NCBI GenBank assembly: GCA_964019695.1
Contig: OZ026525.1
Coordinates: 73,276,260 to 73,340,259, forward strand
Direction: 5' to 3'
DNA: 64,000 nt
From: Loripinus fragilis
Taxonomy: Eukaryota; Mollusca; Bivalvia; Lucinida; Lucinidae
Position numbers and translations under genes: made by a program. The notes under the pieces are model-generated. The model made no database searches. It saw nothing but the letters and a program-made list of their open reading frames with translations, and was not told the origin of the DNA. Below, one piece after another: positions 1 through 11,538 of the stretch (position 1 is the first letter of the stretch; each line of letters begins with the position of its first letter).

Positions 1-2500
1 CCGTCCTTATCAAATGGAAGAGTCAATTCCCAAACTTTATCATTCAAAAAATGAAAATAAAAAACACCACCCAGCAACCGAACAAAATACAAGAAAACAG
101 TGATAAGATATCGCGTTGTAAAAAGATTTCTTTCTTTTAAAAAACAACATTATGTTATCACTAGATATACCTGTGCATAACTGTTTTATATTATCAACTT
201 GGAAATATAACCAAGTATGAATATGTGACTCTAGTATGACCTATTTACAATCGAACCAAACATCTTCTTTTCTGAGACTATACACAACTGATTGCTATTC
301 ACCAATAGTTGGCATCAGCTCAAGAAGTTTGCGTTTAAACCGTTATTCCATGAAGTTTGCCATTTATTTATGATATATTTATTGACAAATGGTTTAAAAT
401 TGAAAAAAAAAAACAACAACTCTTAAATGCATTTGTCTAATGCAAGTGAAGCCTTTGCATATAAATTTACGTTTTCATTTCCAGGGACATCTATTTGACA
501 TTGAATCCAACAGAGAGCATTTTTTTTATGTTCTAAAATATTGTGACAGTTTTAAAACTTTCTGGATCTATCTGGGTTCTTTGAACTTGTATGCTTTATA
601 GCTTCCAATACTGAAAATGAATCAGGAAAAATTTATTTATGTATATTATCACACATTCTTATAAAGTTAAAAGCTAGATATACTGCTTTCGCTTCAGCAG
701 TGAAAATAAAGGAATCATCAGGAATACGAATTATATAGCAGTGGTTATCTGATAACAGCACAACCTATTTCTGAGTTTTCTTTTCACATATCAGTATACA
801 ATTCTTGATACTCCTTATAACGCGTTTGCGGTTTTCTGAAGTCATCTTTTAACATAAATGATTTTTCCAAAGTTAAAATCAAAATAAGAATTTCAGGTTT
901 GTTTAAACATCAAGCTGGAATGTTAAGTGTAAAATGTTTCTCAATATTTTGTGGCTTGATATTTGAAGAATCTAAAAGTGAAATTCTAAGGTCAAATGAT
1001 TTAATAGATTTTGTTTTCTTTTCGTATATACTTAAGGAATAAGAAGCGCAACAGACAAAAATATAATTTTTGCGTGTTTAAATGACGGTTTTGTAAAATC
1101 TCTTTTGAAAAATTCTAATTGAGTATTTATAGCATACATGTAATGAAAGAACAAAACGTCATTTTAACGCTACATTTTACGCTACAAGATGAAAGATATG
1201 ACAACGTAAAATGTGACGTTTATGTCAGAATAAAAGACAAGAAACCCTGTCTTTTCCATGCTTGGTTATTTGGCGTCGACTTCACAATGTGCAAATAAAA
1301 CAAACGTCCAAACATATTCGTAAAGCAGTCAAATATTGCGTCAAAACACGCTACATGAGTGGCAAGATACATACTTGTAGTGAATATTTACCTTATTTTG
1401 ATAACTAACACTGATTTTCACCCCAAAATAAGAGGATTTCATTTCCGACTTTGACTTCATGATAAGATCAGGGCAGGATTATATAAGTTTTAATAATCAT
1501 TTTTCAGTACTTCTTTGCTGGTTCCATGTATCTGCTGCTGCAAACGTATTTCAGAAATTCGCAATTTTGTTTCGAAACATAAAGTTTTCACCATTTTTAC
1601 ACCGCTGCGGCCTGCCCCTCTTTGAAAAAGTAATTCCGGCAATCGAAGAAACTTCAACATCTTGCTGTATCATTCATTCAATCTTTTTCCATTTTACAGG
1701 TGGGTAGGGGTATCAGTTAATTTTCGCTTGGAATACACTTGGGATAGTCCAATGTACATTTCTAGGGGTGTCAGGTTATAATTAAAAAAAAATGTATTAT
1801 TTTGTCTGGAGATCTTTATTACCTTTACAAACAGTGTAGTTCCTGATAAAATGCAGCATTATGCTGGATTTCATCAGGGTCTTCACTGTTTGCTAGAGTA
1901 CTCTTTTAGGGGGTTCCAGAATACAAAGGGTTAAAAGTTGCCTTTTCTCTATGCATGGCACATTGATTATACTGCACATCAAATTCCAAAATCAATACAA
2001 TAAATGTTTTTAGCACCGGTTTGAAAACAAAGGTATTGTATATTCAATTATTTATCGATTCATATATTTACTTATAGAAATTGTCATTTGTTTTTCCTGG
2101 TAAGTGATACGGGGGAAAAGGTCGTTTTTCTTTCTGACTAACCCTTAGCTCCAGTTAAGCTAATATGTTTGGCCTATTTTTTTAATGTATATCTATCATG
2201 TGCGGATCCAGAAAATTCTGTCGAGGGATACCATACTGATTTGACCTCAGCTTTGTACAGCTGACCTTGGGCCAAAACTGTGGACTCAAGTCAATATTGA
2301 TGACATTCGCTCAATGCAGAGGTACAGTATAGTTAACTATTTACATTTGTATAGGGTCGCGATCGAGTATACGCTCTACCACATTTTAACCTGCAATTGT
2401 ATATTTCGCATCAGTGGTCCGGTTCATAAGCTAACCAAACAGACTATTATAAAAATGCTGTCGAGCCTATCAGTCTTCCTCCTCGCAAGCTGATTCAACA
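1..2500. other. AT-rich intergenic DNA, no gene seen
   Basis: I find no long open frame, no recognisable protein motif and no RNA gene in this stretch. The short open frames look random for AT-rich DNA. It may include intron or downstream flank of a gene outside the window. Confidence 0.6.
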
Positions 2501-2524
2501 ATCAGTTTTCAAAGTTTCCACCAA

Positions 2525-2700
2525 TCAAAGCCCCATACATGGGCGGATCTAGAGGGGGGCAGGGGTCTGGACCCCCCATGGAAAATCTCAAGGCTAATAG
2601 GTTTCCTTAGAAATACAGGTACGGACCCGCTAGAGAAGCAATTGGACCCCTTCTCGAGGGAGGTCCTTACGGTCCTCTGTGAAATACGTTGATGACGAAA
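2525..2700. mobile_element. hAT-like GCGGATCTAG non-autonomous element (fragment)
   Basis: It begins with GGGCGGATCTAGAGGGGGGC and contains a run of C before GGAAAATCTCAAGG and TTAGAAATAC. Related copies lie near 3485, 18827, 55290, 55570, 55845, 56895, 57430 and 57555. The copy at 18827 is flanked by a 9-bp direct repeat, which suggests cut-and-paste transposition. The class is inferred from that copy. Confidence 0.5.
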
Positions 2701-2869
2701 AAAATGCCAGGCCCTCGACGGAATTTTCCGGATACGCACATGACATACAACGCACAGGCTTCTACTATTCTAACCCTTGTCATCCTGGTGGAATTTTCCA
2801 TAAACATCAATACATTAAGCACATGGATTTGTCCATTTTGAATTTTAAGGGGCCACAAGTCGTAATACC

Positions 2870-2875
2870 TTTATT
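2870..2875 (-). promoter_or_regulatory. candidate polyadenylation signal AATAAA for the avidin-like exon
   Basis: The minus strand reads AATAAA here, about 175 bases downstream of the stop codon of the avidin-like exon. The position suits a 3' UTR poly(A) signal. The hexamer is common in AT-rich DNA, so this is only a candidate. Confidence 0.35.
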
Positions 2876-3047
2876 TTTTAGATATGTCTATTCCTGAAGT
2901 TTTATGGTCCGCACACAGAAAAAGTTGACGTGTGCATTATGAAATCACAGGATAGGTGACGTAGGCAAAGGCATAGATATGTTACAAAAATCACTGGACT
3001 ATATACTAGGTAGTGCTTGAACTCGGCCGGTATATGCATGTTTATCA

Positions 3048-3448
3048 TCACGGTCTAATGAATTCATCAAAGCCAATCAGAAAGCTTTGTCCGTTCTCAC
3101 TCGATGACGTATGTTTAGAATGTATCCATTTGGAACGAATCTTATTTTGGGACGCGATATATACTCCCGCCCAGCTGGTTATTGACTCAGAACTTCCATT
3201 TGTATCATTGTTCCACGCCACTGAGAAGCCTAAAATAAAGTCTTCGCAATTCTGCTCAGAAACGGTATATCTTCCAGAAAGTTTGAACTTAGCCCCGCCT
3301 TCCACGGTTGTGTACCGCCCATTCAGCGCTCCAGATTGACAGGTAAGGCTTAATGTGGAACCAGTCTCATTTCTCCATTTACCAGTGAGTCCACATGGAT
3401 CGCTGGAAGTAGTTACGTAATGCGCATGCGCACCATTCCTCCAACATC
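3048..3448 (-). CDS. avidin/streptavidin-family biotin-binding domain, terminal exon
   Basis: The exon encodes about 133 residues ending in TGA. The domain starts at CGLTGKW and runs through WAGVYI to GFDEF, close to the usual 120-residue avidin barrel. Numbering from the first codon of the open frame (which starts at 3461, inside the presumed intron), residues at biotin-contact positions of the family are present: N31, S35, Y50, T52, W83, T95, W97, W112 and D132. W97 and D132 follow the streptavidin type. The tryptophan that in streptavidin reaches the neighbouring subunit appears to be replaced by Gly124. Cys residues at 6, 23, 41 and 72 could form disulphides, which fits secretion. No signal peptide is encoded here and an upstream exon should supply one, but I could not find it. 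The exon starts after TTTTACAG. Seen: the motifs. Known: family fold and ligand. Inferred: secreted biotin binder or an avidin-like domain at the C-terminus of a larger protein, as in sea-urchin fibropellins. Confidence 0.8.
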
Positions 3449-3460
3449 CTGTAAAATACA
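3449..3460 (-). promoter_or_regulatory. 3' splice acceptor of the avidin-like exon
   Basis: On the minus strand TGTATTTTACAG directly precedes the exon, giving a pyrimidine-rich tract and AG. The next bases (GATGTTGG) enter the open frame two bases before a Cys codon. Similarity to avidins begins only about 15 residues further on, as expected if a signal-peptide exon lies upstream. Confidence 0.6.
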
Positions 3461-3484
3461 ACCACGCAAGTACTAGTTTAGCAT

Positions 3485-3700
3485 TTCATGGACGGATCCA
3501 GAGGGGGGGGGGGGGGGGGGGGGGGTAGGGAGGGAGAGGATCGCCTGAAAAATCACAAGTGGCTTAAAATTCCTTAGAAATACTCGTACGGACCCCCTCG
3601 AGAAGCAATTGGGCCCAGAGGGTCCAATTGCTTCTCGGGGAAGGTTCGTACGACCCTCTGTGGAGTACGTTGAAAACTAAAATAAAAAAAAATCTGGATC
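3485..3700. mobile_element. hAT-like GCGGATCCAG element with poly-G run and internal hairpin
   Basis: The element starts GGACGGATCCAGAGG and runs into about 20 G. Inside, CGAGAAGCAATTGG (about 3599-3612) is repeated inverted near 3627-3640 around a short loop, so the middle can fold into a hairpin. It shares TTAGAAATACTCGTACGGAC with the copy at 2525. It lies in the presumed intron of the avidin-like gene. Confidence 0.5.
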
Positions 3701-4745
3701 TTCCCATGCATTTCATTTCAATAAAACGTATCCTATCAGATAAGCTGTGAATAACATAAATTGGAAGTCTGTAATTGCAATCAAGGTGCATGTCAAACTA
3801 CATTAAAGCTTGTTAATGTTTACATGTTAATTTCACTAAAATAATAAAAAACGTTGTAAAGTTAATGAAATAAGTTTATGGCATAAACTATTTTGATGTA
3901 AAGCCATATGTTGTATGTACATTTGCATCATTTGGAATGGCGAGACATTCTTTTTGTTTGTGAATGGCAATTGAACAGCCTCGGACCCAGGACACATATA
4001 CTGGGTCCAAGGAACAGCTGAAGCGTGAAACAATCGAGTGTATATAACGGGTCAAGCATCTTGGCTTTGAAATGCTGTCATTGTGTTGCAATTGTGTTGT
4101 GTTTTGTGTATCTCGCTATCCTATATTGTATTGTATTGCATTTTATATGATCATGGAACATTATGTACATCAATAAATTATCTATCATCTTAGCATTAAT
4201 TTATTCTTGAAAGTGAAGAAATAGGTGATTCCCTGATTTTGCCTTTGACGCACTGGCTATTATTTCAACCAGGAAGAACCAAATTTGAGCCAGTGCACGG
4301 GTATTGGTACCTATCGCACCGTCGAACTATTATATGAATTAAGGCGTCAACGAGTATGTGCTCACGCCAGTATCGTCAGAGCTTTTGATGCTACCATACA
4401 AACAGTACAGTATGAATTTAAAGCAAGGCACAATCCCAATATTAGACCTCTAGCCTTTCTGGATGCGCCAACATGCGCGTTATATGGAGGCTTGATCGCA
4501 TATGCGATAAGTACCAAACCAACCCATCCATGCATGACCGAATTATTGATATAATAGGTGAATGGTCGATTTTGTTTATGACGCTCCCACAATTATTTCA
4601 ATCAGGAAGAATAAAATTTTAGCCAGTACACGAGATTTGGGTACTTTTCCCAAGGGTAAGAAGAGCTTGAGGAAAAGCGTAGTCTCGCTAGAACTTTTAC
4701 TGCTCGCACACACAAAGCAGGGGTGTAGCTGGCGGTTCAAGCAAA
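3701..4745. other. intergenic or intronic DNA, no exon recognised
   Basis: Several open frames of 60-90 codons occur on both strands, but none shows a domain or signal peptide that I recognise. The stretch may be intron of the avidin-like gene. Confidence 0.5.
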
Positions 4746-4746
4746 A

Positions 4747-4971
4747 CGTGATTTCCAACAATGTGGTATTTTGACAAGTGTAGATTCAGACGAGCCTGTG
4801 CAGCCTCCTTTTAAGCGTAGAAACCTTAAATAAGGTTCGGTCGATAGGTTATCAGTCATATAATATTTAAGCGACCAGCAAAGGCTCTGATCAGTCTGCG
4901 CGTACGCGCAGGCTGGTCTGAGCCTCTCTGGTCGCACATACCAAATTGTTGGAAATCTCATGCCGTGGCTC
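4747..4971 (-). mobile_element. MITE family A copy (TIR with ATTTCCAACAATGTGGTA)
   Basis: Both ends carry inverted copies of a motif of about 25 bases containing ATTTCCAACAATGTGGTA. Inside is the hairpin segment around CTGATCAGTCTGCGCGTACG. The same 220-240-bp element recurs at 11539, 20195, 21340, 22501, 23456, 29429 and 31342. It has no coding capacity, so it is a non-autonomous DNA element. Confidence 0.75.
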
Positions 4972-5390
4972 ATATGCGATTAAAATACCAAAATCTCATG
5001 AACAGGCCAATAGCACGTATCTATTTTGATCAAACGGATAAAATAATGTCCATAGGCAATACAGTTTTGCAGTGGGGGTAAATTTTAAATAATTTTTATA
5101 TTAGTAAACGATGATATTTGATCGATATGAATATAATGAATAAGCCTTACGAGGTCAATAATAAACTTTTTTCTGCTTCTGCCTATGTTTGTATAAGTTG
5201 TCTATAAAGCAAACTGATATAGAAGTTGTTTTTTTTATATCTGCTTTGAAACTTCACAATGTGGTAATACAGTACAGTCCCATCACTTATAAACACCTCA
5301 TTACAACATAGGTTTGGATATAACGTGGTCATGTTGTGGGCACATTATGTTTTAGAAATGGAATTTTACAAAATGACCATGACCGTGAAA
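4972..5390. other. AT-rich intergenic DNA, nothing recognised
   Basis: No gene, RNA or clear repeat boundary seen. Confidence 0.5.
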
Positions 5391-5399
5391 TGGTCATTG

Positions 5400-6080
5400 T
5401 TATGGTCGGCCGTTGCCAGACGTATATATAATCTTTGTGCAAATCACACATCAAATTCAGGTTTTGACCAAACCTTTATGCCGTGCTCAGGCTATTTTTT
5501 ATGCGCTGCCGAACAACGAGTGGGGTATCAAATATCGTTGGTTAACCTACAGCGCGCAGCAAAACTGACCGTCAATCTGTAGGGCTACCTATAGCGCGAG
5601 GCAAACTCGTTTGCGAATTTGATCTGTTAGCTTAGCCGTCGTGCGGTCCATCGAAACACCCAGAACCACCCCAAAACACCCCAAACCTCCACTGAACCAT
5701 TACCGTACATGTAATGCGCGAAAAAATGATTTTAGGACACTCACGGCCTCTTCGGGGGGCCCTGGGTCCGGCACTGGCATTGTTCAAGAATACATACAGT
5801 GATAGGGCTAAACGACCGCCAGCTTTTTTAAAAAGCTAATACTTGTTGCAGTCTGCCATGACCGGCCGCTTATATAAACATCATTTAAAACACACATCAA
5901 ATTCAGGTTTTTACTAAACCTTTATGCCGTGCTCATGCTATATTTTATTCGCTGCCGAGCCACGAGTGGGGTACCAAATAGCGTGGGTTGACCTACAGCG
6001 CGAAGTAAACTGTCTGTGAAATCTGTAGGGCTACCTATAGAGCGAGGCAAGCTTGTTTACGAATTTAATTTTCACAAAGA
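5400..6080 (+). repeat. two diverged direct copies of an about 250-bp dispersed repeat
   Basis: The block with CACACATCAAATTCAGGTTTT, CCTTTATGCCGTGCTCA, ACGAGTGGGGTA and CTACAGCGCG occurs near 5440-5630 and again near 5885-6075. A third, more diverged copy lies at 6620-6905. The phrase CAGTGATAGGGCTAAACGAC precedes the second and third copies. No coding potential. Confidence 0.6.
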
Positions 6081-6299
6081 TGGCGTCAATTTGCCCTGCT
6101 TATATAAACGCAATAAGTATCAGCTTTTCAAAGAAGCTGGCGTAAAACGTCCCAAAGTCAAAACGTCCTTCATTGGCAAAGAGTGCGAGCGAACTTCACA
6201 TCAGTAAATGTACTTATGTGATTGTCATCCACATCTGTTCACATATAATTACTATGAATTCAGGCACTGTCTTATGACGGTCATGACAAACAGGTTTTA

Positions 6300-6560
6300 T
6301 GCCTCCAAAGGGAGGCATATAGTAATCAAACTGTCTGTCCTAAGTGTTTGAGTGTTCATATCATATCCGGAGTATAGCTCCTATATTATTTTAGGTAGGA
6401 ATGCCAAAATTCGTGTCTTAATGCATTTAGGGTCATGGAGCGTCACACACTGTTACCACTGCCATCAGATCTAGAAAAATCGTGCCACGAGCATAAATTC
6501 TAGGAATCCCAAATTTGGTTTGTGAACAGTAACAAATTACAGTTCAGATGTTAATAATCA
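6300..6560 (+). repeat. bivalve-type dispersed repeat (CCTCCAAAGGGAGGCATATAG)
   Basis: It starts with an AAAGGGAGGCATATAGTAAT block and continues with degenerate subunits such as ATAGCTCCTATATT and CCCAAATTTGGTTTGTG. Related sequence is at 7130-7450, 35170-35360 and 36590-37080. The subunits are diverged tandem relatives rather than exact copies. Confidence 0.5.
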
Positions 6561-6619
6561 GAGCTTAGAATAAATCTACATGGACAATCTCTAGAAGTTC
6601 AAAATGGAAGCATGCAGTG

Positions 6620-6905
6620 GGCAAGAATACATACAATGATAGGGCTAAATGACCGCCAGCTTTTTTGAAAAGCTAACACTTGTCCAATAATTCCTTTTTA
6701 TTGCGGTCGACCATCACACATTAATTCAAATTTTGACTGAACCTTTATTCCCTGCATGGTGTATTTTTTATTTGCTGCTGAATAACGAGTGGGGAACCAA
6801 AACACGCTGACTGGTTCTCGAATGTTTCTTTCTGTGGGTTTTATACACCTATAGCGCGAAGTAAACTGGAGCAAATTTAATATAACCAAGGTAGGCGTCA
6901 ACTGC
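6620..6905 (+). repeat. third copy of the 250-bp repeat seen at 5400-6080
   Basis: It shares ATACAATGATAGGGCTAAA, CCGCCAGCTTTTTTGAAAAG and ACGAGTGGGGAACCAAA with the two upstream copies. It is more diverged and lacks part of the 3' side. Confidence 0.55.
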
Positions 6906-7129
6906 CAGTAGTGTGAGATGAATCGTTGTCAATGTATTTCGCATCATAGTAGGGACACGAAAGAATCAAATATTACGGTCATAATCTCTTGAAAACTCAA
7001 CCGGAAGTGAAAAAAAAAAACAAACAAAAAAACTGCGAGCATAAATGTCGTGCGAACGAAGTTTATTGTAAAACGTCCCAAAGTCAAAACAGCCTTAATT
7101 GGGAAGCAGGCTACACATCAGTTACGTGT

Positions 7130-7450
7130 CTAAAGCACATCTCCTATAGTATTTGAGGTGGAAATCACAAAATTTGTATGTAAATGCATCATTTGATCCT
7201 GGAGTGTCGCATACCATTTTGGGGTAACTATTACCTTTACCCTGACACCTGGACTCAGATCTAGAAAAATCATTTCCCGAGCATAACTCCCATATTGTTT
7301 GACAAAGGAATCCCAAATATGGTGTGTGGATACACCATGGACTCGCGGCGTGTGGCATACTGCTTCTGGGTCACTGTGACCTTGATTTGAGGGTCTCAGT
7401 TTTAGGGTATGTCCAGTGTTGTCAAATACTTTCCACAAATGTGTCAAATG
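7130..7450 (+). repeat. diverged dispersed repeat related to 6300-6560
   Basis: It carries ATCTCCTATAGTATTTGAGG, GCATAACTCCCATATTG and TTTGGGGTAAC-type blocks found again at 36590-37080. The open frames across it have no known domain. Confidence 0.5.
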
Positions 7451-8378
7451 TTAGACCCATTACTTGACGGGGGCATTTGTCACATAAGCTAAAACATCCT
7501 GTTCTAAAAAGACTATACATAAAATAACATAATCTGGGTGTTTAAGATCCAGACACATCAAAAGAGTAAAATACCACAATCAGGAAATTCCACAATCCAA
7601 TGCAGACCAACCCATGCCACCGCGAGGAAGAGCCACAGAACTTTTACTGTTACAAGACAACTGCTAGACAACAAAAGCAAAGCAACCAGCTTTCTCTTCC
7701 TCTTCATGGTGAATGCAAATCTGCATTGATTATTTTTGTTATTCCATGAATAATATATATATAATACAACTTACCTTTGAATTTTAAAATGTCTCATAAA
7801 TAAATGGAATACATTGACAAATGGCTATTCTGTATTGATTTGTTTGAAAAAATGGTAATTTTGTGACTTTCATTTTTTAATTTTCAACTCAAGCTTCAAT
7901 ATATTAAACGTTCTGATCCAGTTTTCTCTGAAAAATAGCCATGTGTTACTGGGAAACATTGTTCTGATTTATTCCAAAGTATTAATTAATTCGAAATTCT
8001 AGTTTTTAAGATGCCAAAACAAAAGTGTATGCGTTAGAAGATTCCTTTGGTGTATATCTTTTCTCAAAGAATATCTGAAAAGAATATCTTAGAATTTAGC
8101 CTGTGTCAGAAATTCTTATCTTACCTATGCTAATTTACCCCGGCTGTCACGAGAGAACTGTTCATTAAAGACGTTAATGTCATCATGGAATATGCATCTA
8201 AGCGTATTCAGGGTCTTCTGGATTAACAGCCAATAGTGAGCAAGAAAAAGAATGCATTATTTGTGTGAGGGTGGAAAAAGACAATTCGTTCCTGTCATCA
8301 CTATTTAACTATAAATGATTTTTTCTACTTTTACTTTTGTTGCTGAAAACATGTTCAATTTTGACGGACGCGCGGGAC
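7451..8378. other. AT-rich intergenic DNA, no gene seen
   Basis: The segment around 7570-7650 (AACCCATGCCACC, GAGGAAGAGCCACAGAAC) resembles parts of 26440-26500 and, inverted, 32940-32980 and 58510-58550, so it is a repeat fragment. Nothing else recognised. Confidence 0.5.
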
Positions 8379-8525
8379 TTTCTTGTTTGAACCAGTACTA
8401 AGCAATGGGTTAGGTACCTTACTAAGGACACAAAACAGTGACTACGAGGTATCGGTGGTGACACTCGAACAAGCAACCCTTCGATCCTAGGTCTAACGCT
8501 CTACCAACTGGGCAAAAGTACTCCA
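8379..8525 (-). mobile_element. tRNA-derived SINE copy
   Basis: On the minus strand CAGTTGGTAGAGCG (A-box-like) is followed about 35 bases later by TTGTTCGAGTGTC (B-box-like). The tail then contains TAGTACTGGTTC, shared with SINE tails at 20700, 21830, 23000, 23960, 28100, 31060 and 56720. The split pol III promoter and shared tail fit a tRNA-derived SINE. Confidence 0.6.
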
Positions 8526-8559
8526 TAAGGAAAGCTGTCTTCAAGTAAGACACAAGAAA

Positions 8560-9170
8560 AGTAAGTAAGGGTGCAAAGATCAGGAATTGATACAATCAAG
8601 TACCACACCTGACCCAGGATACCAATGGGAAAGTAACAAACTCACAGTTGGACAATGAGAGCCAAAAGGTCAGCCCTTTCCCAGCAGGTGACCACAAGGC
8701 ACATATAAACAGACGCTCACAAAGGCATAGCAAACACAAGACAGAAAAAACATAACAGATCCACAAATGAAGTACCGCCTTGGAACGGTCAGTAAAATAT
8801 TTTACTGGAGGGCTTAAACCGGTTTAACGGCGCCAACCTCACCCTTAATTCAGATGTGGATCAAGACACATAGATATTTGGTTTGCATGAAAGACCCCTA
8901 ACTTATCAATGCATCATATAAATCAAGATATAACAAGGAGATGAAGCAAAGATAAGGACTCAACAGTAAATAAAACTGAATACCAGAGCAAAAGAAATCC
9001 AACAGGTAAACCCCGGTGGGCCCGACAAACAGCCAAAGTATCAGGTCCCTACCATCTCATCAATAGATAAGTCTTTAAGTCGGAACCGTCATAGAGTCTA
9101 AAGTCCGACCCACCGGCGTGCAATTAAAGAGGAAAGCAAAGTTGCCAACCGTGATAGGGTTGACCACCAA
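8560..9170 (+). repeat. dispersed repeat C, longest copy
   Basis: Blocks GCAAAGATCAGGAAT, AATCAAGTACCACACCTGAC, GGTCAGCCCTTTCCCAGCAG and ATTTTACTGGAGGGCTTAAA recur at 15295-15555 and 27105-27320, and inverted at 34765-34980. The end segment with GTCCGACCCACCGGCGTG recurs at 36290-36370. No open frame of note, so I consider it non-autonomous. Confidence 0.6.
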
Positions 9171-10446
9171 GCATGCAGTCTGTTGCAATACATTAATATT
9201 AAAGCCAATCTTTTTATAATGGGAAATTATTTTAATGAACCCAAACCAGTCTGCTCAGCTACAGTGACTAGCTAGAATCTTGAAAATTCCGGATAGCGCA
9301 AGAATAGCTACTATATTTTTCATAAAGTGAATAATAAAGGCGCTCAGGCTGCACATCCGCGCAGCCTGGTCTACACCTTTGTTGTTTGCATGTAACAAGT
9401 TTTTTTTGCATCGATGCCCATTTACACTGAGCAAAATTTTCAATTGGTCACTTTTTAAACTCATTATTTCTGATCAAGCGCTAATAACATTGAATTGAAT
9501 TTTGCCAACAAATGTGCAGTTTAATGGGCAAAAGTTTAGCGGTTTTTCAGAAAAGTTGTCTTTCAAGTCACGGTTTTTGGTTAAAAATATAAAAATATGC
9601 CTTTTTGAAGAAAAATGGTTTTGATTGAAGTTTTATATCAAATTTAAGTTCAGTTGGTAATAGACTGGTCTAGTCGATCTCAAAAAACACCAAACACTTG
9701 AAATTTTGACTAAAGTAGATTTGTTATGCATTTTTAAAAATATCAAAGTTTTTGAGATGTTTGAGATTTTTGAAATTCATCCGTAGCTTGTGCAAAAAAA
9801 ATTGTAAGCATTTTATTTTATCTGAACAAGATAGCCCAACCAGAATAGAACTTGATTCGTTCATTTTGTGATGACAAGCATTTCACTGCTGCTGCGCACT
9901 TCCGGTTTAAATGTAAAACTTAAAAAAATCAAATTGACGGTACTTTGCATTATTTTTTTTCAATTTCCAAACTAGAATGGTGACGTCCAGTAGTAATACA
10001 TAATCACTGAAAATTTCAATACCGTATCACAGATAATTAGGCGTACAGAACAGTGCGAACTTCCTATGTAAACTGCATGCAAAAGGCTGAATTTCAATGA
10101 TTTAGCTGCTGGTAGTGTATGTCATCATGCTATTACGTAACTGAAAAGAGGAGTCTGTGGAAGAAATCTGTGCCAGTCATTTTTAAATGAAATGGCATGC
10201 AGAGTTTTGGCAAGACATCAGTTAATTTATATAAGCATGGGTTTGTATAAACGAATCTTACTTTCAAAACTGACGGTGACCAATTAGAAATTTTGCTCAC
10301 TCTATAAAGAATCATTGACTTACCCGTGTTTGCAGGGGAGAATCGCAAGGTTCTGTTTACAGAAGTCAATAGCATCCGTCGAAGCATCGCTTAATGGCCC
10401 TGAAACGACAAAAACAAAACTGATTCTTTTTTCACTATTAGAGATG
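9171..10446. other. AT-rich intergenic DNA, no gene seen
   Basis: Around 9340-9400 there is a CAGGCTGCACATCCGCGCAG segment that looks like a worn relative of the MITE A core. Otherwise I recognise nothing. Confidence 0.45.
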
Positions 10447-10700
10447 CTTGCTAGCGGTGACTTTTGACGTCTGCTGATAACCTTTGCAAACAGCTCGGAC
10501 CCTGGTAGGGACCGACAGAAAGTCGTTATGTGTATGGTAACTGTTCATGCTTTTGTCATCTGCTGACTTTTTATTCAAAATTACCAGCTTCAAAAATCTT
10601 TTAGGACCAATACCAGAATGTCAAACGAATTCGAATCCAGATTAGGGCCGTCTTTCTGGGTCAAAGTTATCAACAGACGACAAAAGTCGCCGCTAGCAAG
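10447..10700. mobile_element. 254-bp MITE with 35-bp TIRs
   Basis: The left end (10447-10481, starting CTTGCTAGCGG) and right end (10666-10700) are inverted copies with about 32 of 35 positions matching. The interior has no open frame. The size and terminal inverted repeats fit a non-autonomous DNA transposon. I could not settle a target-site duplication. Confidence 0.7.
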
Positions 10701-11216
10701 AAAAGACTCGCAATAGAAGCTTCCTGCGTTGCATCGTACACAATAAGAAACGTGTTTGAAAACGTAGTAAAAAAGTAAGTAACGTTAAAATATCTGATGA
10801 AAAGTCTTTACTTCGCTATCCAGAATTAGCTATTTCATGCACTTATCTGGGCTTTGGTTGTCTTCAGATGCTAGGCCTACCTATATCTTGTAACGACTTA
10901 AATTACAAAAATAACAAATTGCAAAACCATCCTACCTCGTTTAATAAGATATTAGCAGTTCGGTCTCAGCTTCAAATGCTAAAGGAAGCAAAAATCCTCT
11001 TTTATTTATATTCAAATTTTGGGCATACCCATTTTTTTTGTGATGAAATCTCGTTACTCGTCTTAGAAGATCAAGCAACCGAGAAAGGTCAAAATATTTT
11101 TTATTTTTTATTTTGAAAACTTATCCGGGAAGTAGTTTATGCTCTATCTACACCAGGCCTCCAGATAAGAGTGCGTAATAGAAAATTATTTTTCTTATTT
11201 CTCAGCCAAAACATAT
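10701..11216. other. intergenic DNA, nothing recognised
   Basis: The open frame at 10868-11116 on the plus strand has no domain I recognise, and low-complexity AT content can explain it. Confidence 0.45.
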
Positions 11217-11273
11217 GTTTTGGGTGCTCAAAAGAACCGTCTCAATGACAAGGTTCTTTTGAGCGCCCAAAAC
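11217..11273. repeat. strong 22-bp hairpin with 13-nt loop
   Basis: The arm at 11217-11238 (GTTTTGGGTGCTCAAAAGAACC without its ends) is inverted at 11252-11273 with one mismatched position. The loop is 11239-11251. A weaker flanking symmetry (CATATGTTTTGG, CCAAAACAAATG) extends it. It could be the core of a short palindromic element. Confidence 0.75.
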
Positions 11274-11538
11274 AAATGTTGGTTTAAACATGTGTTTTTC
11301 TCTATTTCAAATTGACATGCAAAATATATGTGCATACAATAAAAATTTAAAGGATTTATAGATCTCATTTCCCAATTTGGTCAGTTTTAGATTTGCATAC
11401 ACAACATTGGTTTAAAGCAAATGTTTAAATTGAAGTGTAAGAAATTTAAAATAACAGGTTTACGCTCAAAAATCCTTTTCTATACCAATGTCAAATAGAT
11501 TTAGATCGACCAGATCGTGTTGCTTAATATAGAAAATG
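11274..11538. other. AT-rich intergenic DNA
   Basis: No feature recognised between the hairpin and MITE A copy. Confidence 0.4.
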
